A stretch of DNA of 64,000 nucleotides, from the NCBI RefSeq assembly GCF_029428875.1, contig NZ_JAJSOO010000001.1:6420501-6484500 (forward strand), read 5' to 3'. Source of the DNA: Streptomyces sp. JH34 (GTDB taxonomy: Bacteria; Actinomycetota; Actinomycetes; Streptomycetales; Streptomycetaceae). Below the pieces are notes generated by a model that worked only from the letters and a program-made list of their open reading frames with translations, was not told the origin of the DNA and made no database searches. Below are positions 60,770-64,000 of this stretch, piece by piece. The stretch's first letter is position 1; each line of letters starts with the position of its first letter. Both the position numbers and the translations under genes were made by a program.

Positions 60770-61465
60770 ATGACTGATGTGCTGGCCGGCACAGTCGGTG
60801 AGCGGCCCGTCCGGGTGTTCGTCCTGGACGACCACGAAGTCGTGCGGTACGGCTTGCGTGACCTCCTGGACGCGGAGCCGGACCTGGAGGTGGTGGGCGA
60901 GGCGGCGACCGCGGACCAGGCGGTGGCCCGCGGCCCCGCGTTGCGACCGGACGTAGCGGTGCTCGACGTCCGGCTGCCCGACGGCGACGGAATCACCGTG
61001 TGCAGGGAACTGCGCTCCCGACTGCCCGGTCTCGCCTGCCTGATGCTGACGTCGTTCGACGACGAGGACGCCTTGCTCGACTCCATCATGGCCGGGGCGG
61101 CGGGCTATGTGCTCAAGGAGGTCAAGGGAACCGACCTGGTCGCGGCCGTCCGGACCGTGGCGACCGGACAGTCCATGCTGGACCCGGCCACCACCACCCG
61201 GCTCATGCGGTCGTTGCGTGTTCCGGCGTCGACGCGTTCCGAGGGGGACGAACGGCTCTCCGGGTTGTCCGACCGGGAGAAGGCCGTCCTCGAGCTGATC
61301 GGCGAGGGCCTCACCAACCGGCAGATCAGCAAAAGGCTCTATCTCTCGGAGAAGACGGTGAAGAACCACATCTCGCGCCTGCTCTCCAAGCTCGGTGTCG
61401 AGCGCCGCGTGCAGGCCGCCGTCATCGCCACGAAGGCGCACGACCAGGAAGAAAGGGACGGCTGA
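60770..61465 (+). CDS. DosR/OsdR-like response regulator
   Basis: A 231-residue NarL-type regulator. The receiver domain has D20/D21 and phosphoacceptor D66 (VAVLDVRLPDGDGITVCRELRSRLPGLACLMLTSF), and the DosR-like linker includes SIMAGAAGYVLKEVKGTDLV. The DNA-binding domain is LSDREKAVLELIGEGLTNRQISKRLYLSEKTVKNHISRLLSKL. Likely master regulator of the surrounding stress genes. ATG at 60770 was chosen for the AGGGGACG ahead of it; upstream in-frame starts at 60734 and 60755 are possible. Confidence 0.93.
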   Translation: MTDVLAGTVGERPVRVFVLDDHEVVRYGLRDLLDAEPDLEVVGEAATADQAVARGPALRPDVAVLDVRLPDGDGITVCRELRSRLPGLACLMLTSFDDEDALLDSIMAGAAGYVLKEVKGTDLVAAVRTVATGQSMLDPATTTRLMRSLRVPASTRSEGDERLSGLSDREKAVLELIGEGLTNRQISKRLYLSEKTVKNHISRLLSKLGVERRVQAAVIATKAHDQEERDG

Positions 61466-61540
61466 GGCCCGAGCGGCTTCCGCCCCCGTCGCGTCGTCGA
61501 GCGGGTTCGGCATCACCCACCGCGCACCGGCCGAGGGCGC

Positions 61541-62611
61541 CTACCCGGCCGGCGCGACCTCGTCGTGTGTGGGCGGCCCCAGCACCACCTTCAGCGCACC
61601 GGTGTCGGCGGCCCGGGAGAAGACGTCGTACGCCTCCTCCATACGGGAGGGCGCGAACCGGTGCGTGACCAGCGCGGAAGCCGCGGGCAGCCGTTCGGCC
61701 GCCATCATGTCGAGGAGCAGCGGCGTGGAACAGGTGTCGACCAGACCGGTGGTGATGGTCACGTCCCGTGACCACAGGCTCTCCAGGTGCAGCTCCGCGG
61801 GTTCGCCGTGGACCCCCACGTTCGCGACGTGGCCGCCCGGCCGGACCATCCGCGTGCACGCTTCGAAGGCCCGGGGGACTCCGACGGCCTCGACCACGAC
61901 ATCCGCCCCGAGGCCGCCGGTGAGGTCGTCGACGAGCTGCTCGGGTGCTTCGGCGGCACTGACGGTGACATCCGCACCCACGGCACGTGCCGCGTCCAGC
62001 CGGGATGCCGCGAGGTCGGTCGCGATGATCCGTCCCGGGGTGAAGAGACGGGCTGTGGCGATGGTGGCCAGACCGACCGGCCCCGCGCCCACCACGACGA
62101 CCGTGTCCCCGGGCCTCACGCGACCACTCAGCACACCCACCTCGTAGGCGGTGGGGAAGATGTCCGCCAGCAGCACCGCGTCCTCGCTGCGCACAGCGCC
62201 GGGCAACGGATGGACGGAGAGGTCTGCGAAGGGCACGCGCACGTACTCGGCCTGGGTGCCGTCGATCAGATGACCCAGGATCCAGCCGCCACCCCCGAGA
62301 CACTGCCCGAACCGGTTCTCCCGGCAGAAGCGGCAGCGTCCGCACGCGGTGATGCAGGAGACCAGCACCCGGTCACCCGGCCGTACACCGCGTACCTCGC
62401 TGCCCGTCTCGACCACTTCACCCACCGCCTCGTGCCCGAGGACGGTGCCTGGCTCGACCTCCGGCACGTCTCCCTTGAGGATGTGCAGGTCCGTTCCGCA
62501 GATGGTGACGGCCTCCACGCGGATCACCGCGTCAGCCGCGTCCTGGATCCCGGGGTCAGGAACGTCCTGCCAGGACTTCTGCCCCTCGCCGTGGTAAACC
62601 ATCGCCTTCAT
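61541..62611 (-). CDS. Zinc-dependent alcohol dehydrogenase (MDR family)
   Basis: A 356-residue enzyme, paralogue of the one at 47712. Catalytic zinc site CGTDLH at residues 38-43 and GHEAVGEV; structural zinc cysteines [18 protein letters not shown] loop [19 protein letters not shown]. The first residues [20 protein letters not shown] are the classical class start. Such enzymes may re-oxidise NADH when oxygen is low. Divergent from the beta-CASP hydrolase gene. ATG at 62611. Confidence 0.93.
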   Translation of the reverse strand: MKAMVYHGEGQKSWQDVPDPGIQDAADAVIRVEAVTICGTDLHILKGDVPEVEPGTVLGHEAVGEVVETGSEVRGVRPGDRVLVSCITACGRCRFCRENRFGQCLGGGGWILGHLIDGTQAEYVRVPFADLSVHPLPGAVRSEDAVLLADIFPTAYEVGVLSGRVRPGDTVVVVGAGPVGLATIATARLFTPGRIIATDLAASRLDAARAVGADVTVSAAEAPEQLVDDLTGGLGADVVVEAVGVPRAFEACTRMVRPGGHVANVGVHGEPAELHLESLWSRDVTITTGLVDTCSTPLLLDMMAAERLPAASALVTHRFAPSRMEEAYDVFSRAADTGALKVVLGPPTHDEVAPAG

Positions 62612-62771
62612 GGCCCGCTCCCTCTCTGCCGTCCCCAAGCCAGACTCGCAAAGCGGAAGCCGGAAAGCTTGGGCCGGTCGGCGCCTGACAGGACCCTTCC
62701 TGCCCCCTTCCGACGGCCGACCGGGGTGGCAGCATGCAGGAGGGGCCGGGCTACGACGGGAGGAACCGGCA

Positions 62772-64000
62772 ATGGACATCCCCGTTCCGGAGCACGCCGC
62801 GCCGGGACACTCCGGTCCACGAGCGTCGTTGCTCACCTTCCTCGGGGGCGTCGGAACCGTGACCGGCAGCCGCTTCCTGGTGGAGAGTGATCACGGACGG
62901 ATACTCGTGGACTGCGGACTCTTCCAGGGCCAGTCCGATCTGAGACGCAGGAACTGGCACCGCCTGCCGTGCGACGCCGCGGACATCCACGCCGTGGTCC
63001 TCACGCACGCACATCTCGATCACTGCGGCTATCTGCCGCGACTCGTCCGCCACGGCTTCCGAGGCCCGGTGCTCGCCACCGAGTACACCCTCGGACTCGC
63101 GGAGATCGTACTCCGCGACAGCGCGCGTCTTCAGATCGAGATGTCCCGGCACGCCAACGAACACGGCTGGTCGAAGCACCGTCCGGCCAAACCCCTGTAC
63201 GACATGACGGACGTCGAGCGCACCCTCCGGTATTTCGACCCCGTCATGCCGGAGTCCGATGTCGAGATCGAGACCGGCACCGTTCTCCGTCTCCACGGCG
63301 CCGGCCACATCCTGGGTTCCACCTGGGCCCATCTGACACTCGACGACGGGCACACCCTGGCCACGAGCGGTGATCTGGGCCGTCCGGGTCATCCCCTGCT
63401 CCGCCCGGCCCACCCGTTCTCCGGCGCCGACGTGCTCCTGATGGAGTCGACCTACGGCAACAGACGCCACGAGGACGATGCAGGGAAGGCCCGGTTCGCT
63501 GACGCTCTGTCACGAACACTCGCACGCGGCGGAACGCTGCTCATCCCCGCCTTCGCGCTGGACCGGACGGAAGTGGTACTGCATGAACTCGCGTCCCTCC
63601 GCGCCAGCGGCGTACTCGGCGCCGACGTGCCGGTGTTCGTGGACAGCCCGATGGCACTGGCCGCACTCGACGTCTACCGTGACGCGCTCACGGCCGGAGC
63701 TCCGGAGATCCGTGGAACGATCGCCGACCGAGGCCAGGAAGCGATCAGCCCGGAACCCTTCCTGGCCGCTCGCACGGTGCAGGAGTCCATCGCCATCAAC
63801 GATGTCGACGGGCCCGCGGTGATCGTCTCGTCGGCGGGTATGGCCACCGGCGGACGAGTGCTGCACCATCTGCGCCGCCTGCTGCCTCATCCACGCAACA
63901 CCGTCGCGATCGTGGGATTCGCCGCCGAGGGAACGCGGGCTCGCGATCTCGTCGACGGTGCCCGGGCCGTCAAGATGTTCGGCGAGTACATACCCGTCCG
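62772..64000 (+). CDS. MBL-fold/beta-CASP RNA hydrolase-like protein, 3' end missing
   Basis: At least 409 residues, open at the right edge. The metallo-beta-lactamase core has [14 protein letters not shown], the zinc motif [14 protein letters not shown] (HxHxDH, residues 79-84), [10 protein letters not shown] and [13 protein letters not shown]. The beta-CASP insert follows ([49 protein letters not shown]). The family includes CPSF-73-like ribonucleases. Homologues occur beside stress genes in actinobacteria. ATG at 62772 follows GGGAGG. Confidence 0.9.
   Translation, partial: MDIPVPEHAAPGHSGPRASLLTFLGGVGTVTGSRFLVESDHGRILVDCGLFQGQSDLRRRNWHRLPCDAADIHAVVLTHAHLDHCGYLPRLVRHGFRGPVLATEYTLGLAEIVLRDSARLQIEMSRHANEHGWSKHRPAKPLYDMTDVERTLRYFDPVMPESDVEIETGTVLRLHGAGHILGSTWAHLTLDDGHTLATSGDLGRPGHPLLRPAHPFSGADVLLMESTYGNRRHEDDAGKARFADALSRTLARGGTLLIPAFALDRTEVVLHELASLRASGVLGADVPVFVDSPMALAALDVYRDALTAGAPEIRGTIADRGQEAISPEPFLAARTVQESIAINDVDGPAVIVSSAGMATGGRVLHHLRRLLPHPRNTVAIVGFAAEGTRARDLVDGARAVKMFGEYIPV

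Overview
The window is high-GC actinobacterial chromosome, almost certainly Streptomyces. Third codon positions are GC-saturated, GTG starts are frequent, and the gene families are typical of the genus: a divergent third EF-Tu, DUF397, ECF41 sigma, DUF885, DasR-type GntR with a dre-like operator, and a LitR/LitS-type pair. No rRNA, tRNA, CRISPR array or intact mobile element was seen. Both ends cut genes: a TVP38-type membrane protein at the left and an MBL/beta-CASP hydrolase at the right.

Region 1 (1-14.6 kb) is ordinary core and accessory metabolism: lipoprotein, tuf3-like EF-Tu, patatin, spermidine-synthase-like protein, MFS transporter, Ser/Pro/Gln-rich membrane protein, thioesterase, DedA, gamma carbonic anhydrase, hexapeptide acetyltransferase, XRE-cupin regulator with a YbaK editing protein, AAC(3)-type acetyltransferase, CoA-binding protein, YigZ. 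Region 2 (13.4-27 kb) carries sbcDC, an ATP-grasp protein, a DUF885 peptidase, a divergent Lrp/PLP-lyase pair, a membrane-ACT-GNAT fusion, a Tat-exported PhoD phosphatase and a hydrolase. Region 3 (27-36 kb) is regulatory: ECF41 sigma factor, DasR-like GntR with an operator over its -35 box, a ROK repressor, and a LuxR/histidine-kinase pair divergent from an ABC exporter. Region 4 (36-44 kb) holds purB, two small hypotheticals, a LitS/LitR-type sigma/B12-MerR pair, a HEAT-repeat protein and a large sucrose-synthase-like glycosyltransferase.

Region 5 (about 44-64 kb) is the most coherent part. It combines four universal stress proteins, three CBS-BON proteins, an Acg-type nitroreductase, an Rv1733c-like membrane protein, a PncB2-like nicotinate phosphoribosyltransferase, two zinc alcohol dehydrogenases, a flavodoxin, an XRE-PNPOx protein and a divergent DosS/DosR-like two-component pair (OsdK/OsdR type). 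Most of these families belong to the hypoxia/dormancy regulon of Mycobacterium tuberculosis, and the kinase keeps the GAF histidine that binds haem in DosS. Two divergent promoter regions share a 15-bp GGGACC-N3-GGYCCC palindrome that may be the operator.

The window also contains several decaying genes: a DUF397 gene with two one-base deletions, an Lrp/AsnC gene broken partly by a 14-bp repeat expansion, a phosphotransferase remnant and an EamA transporter tail. It also has several small tandem repeats (9, 11, 14, 18 and 21 bp) and a 38-codon ORF translationally coupled to an SDR gene.
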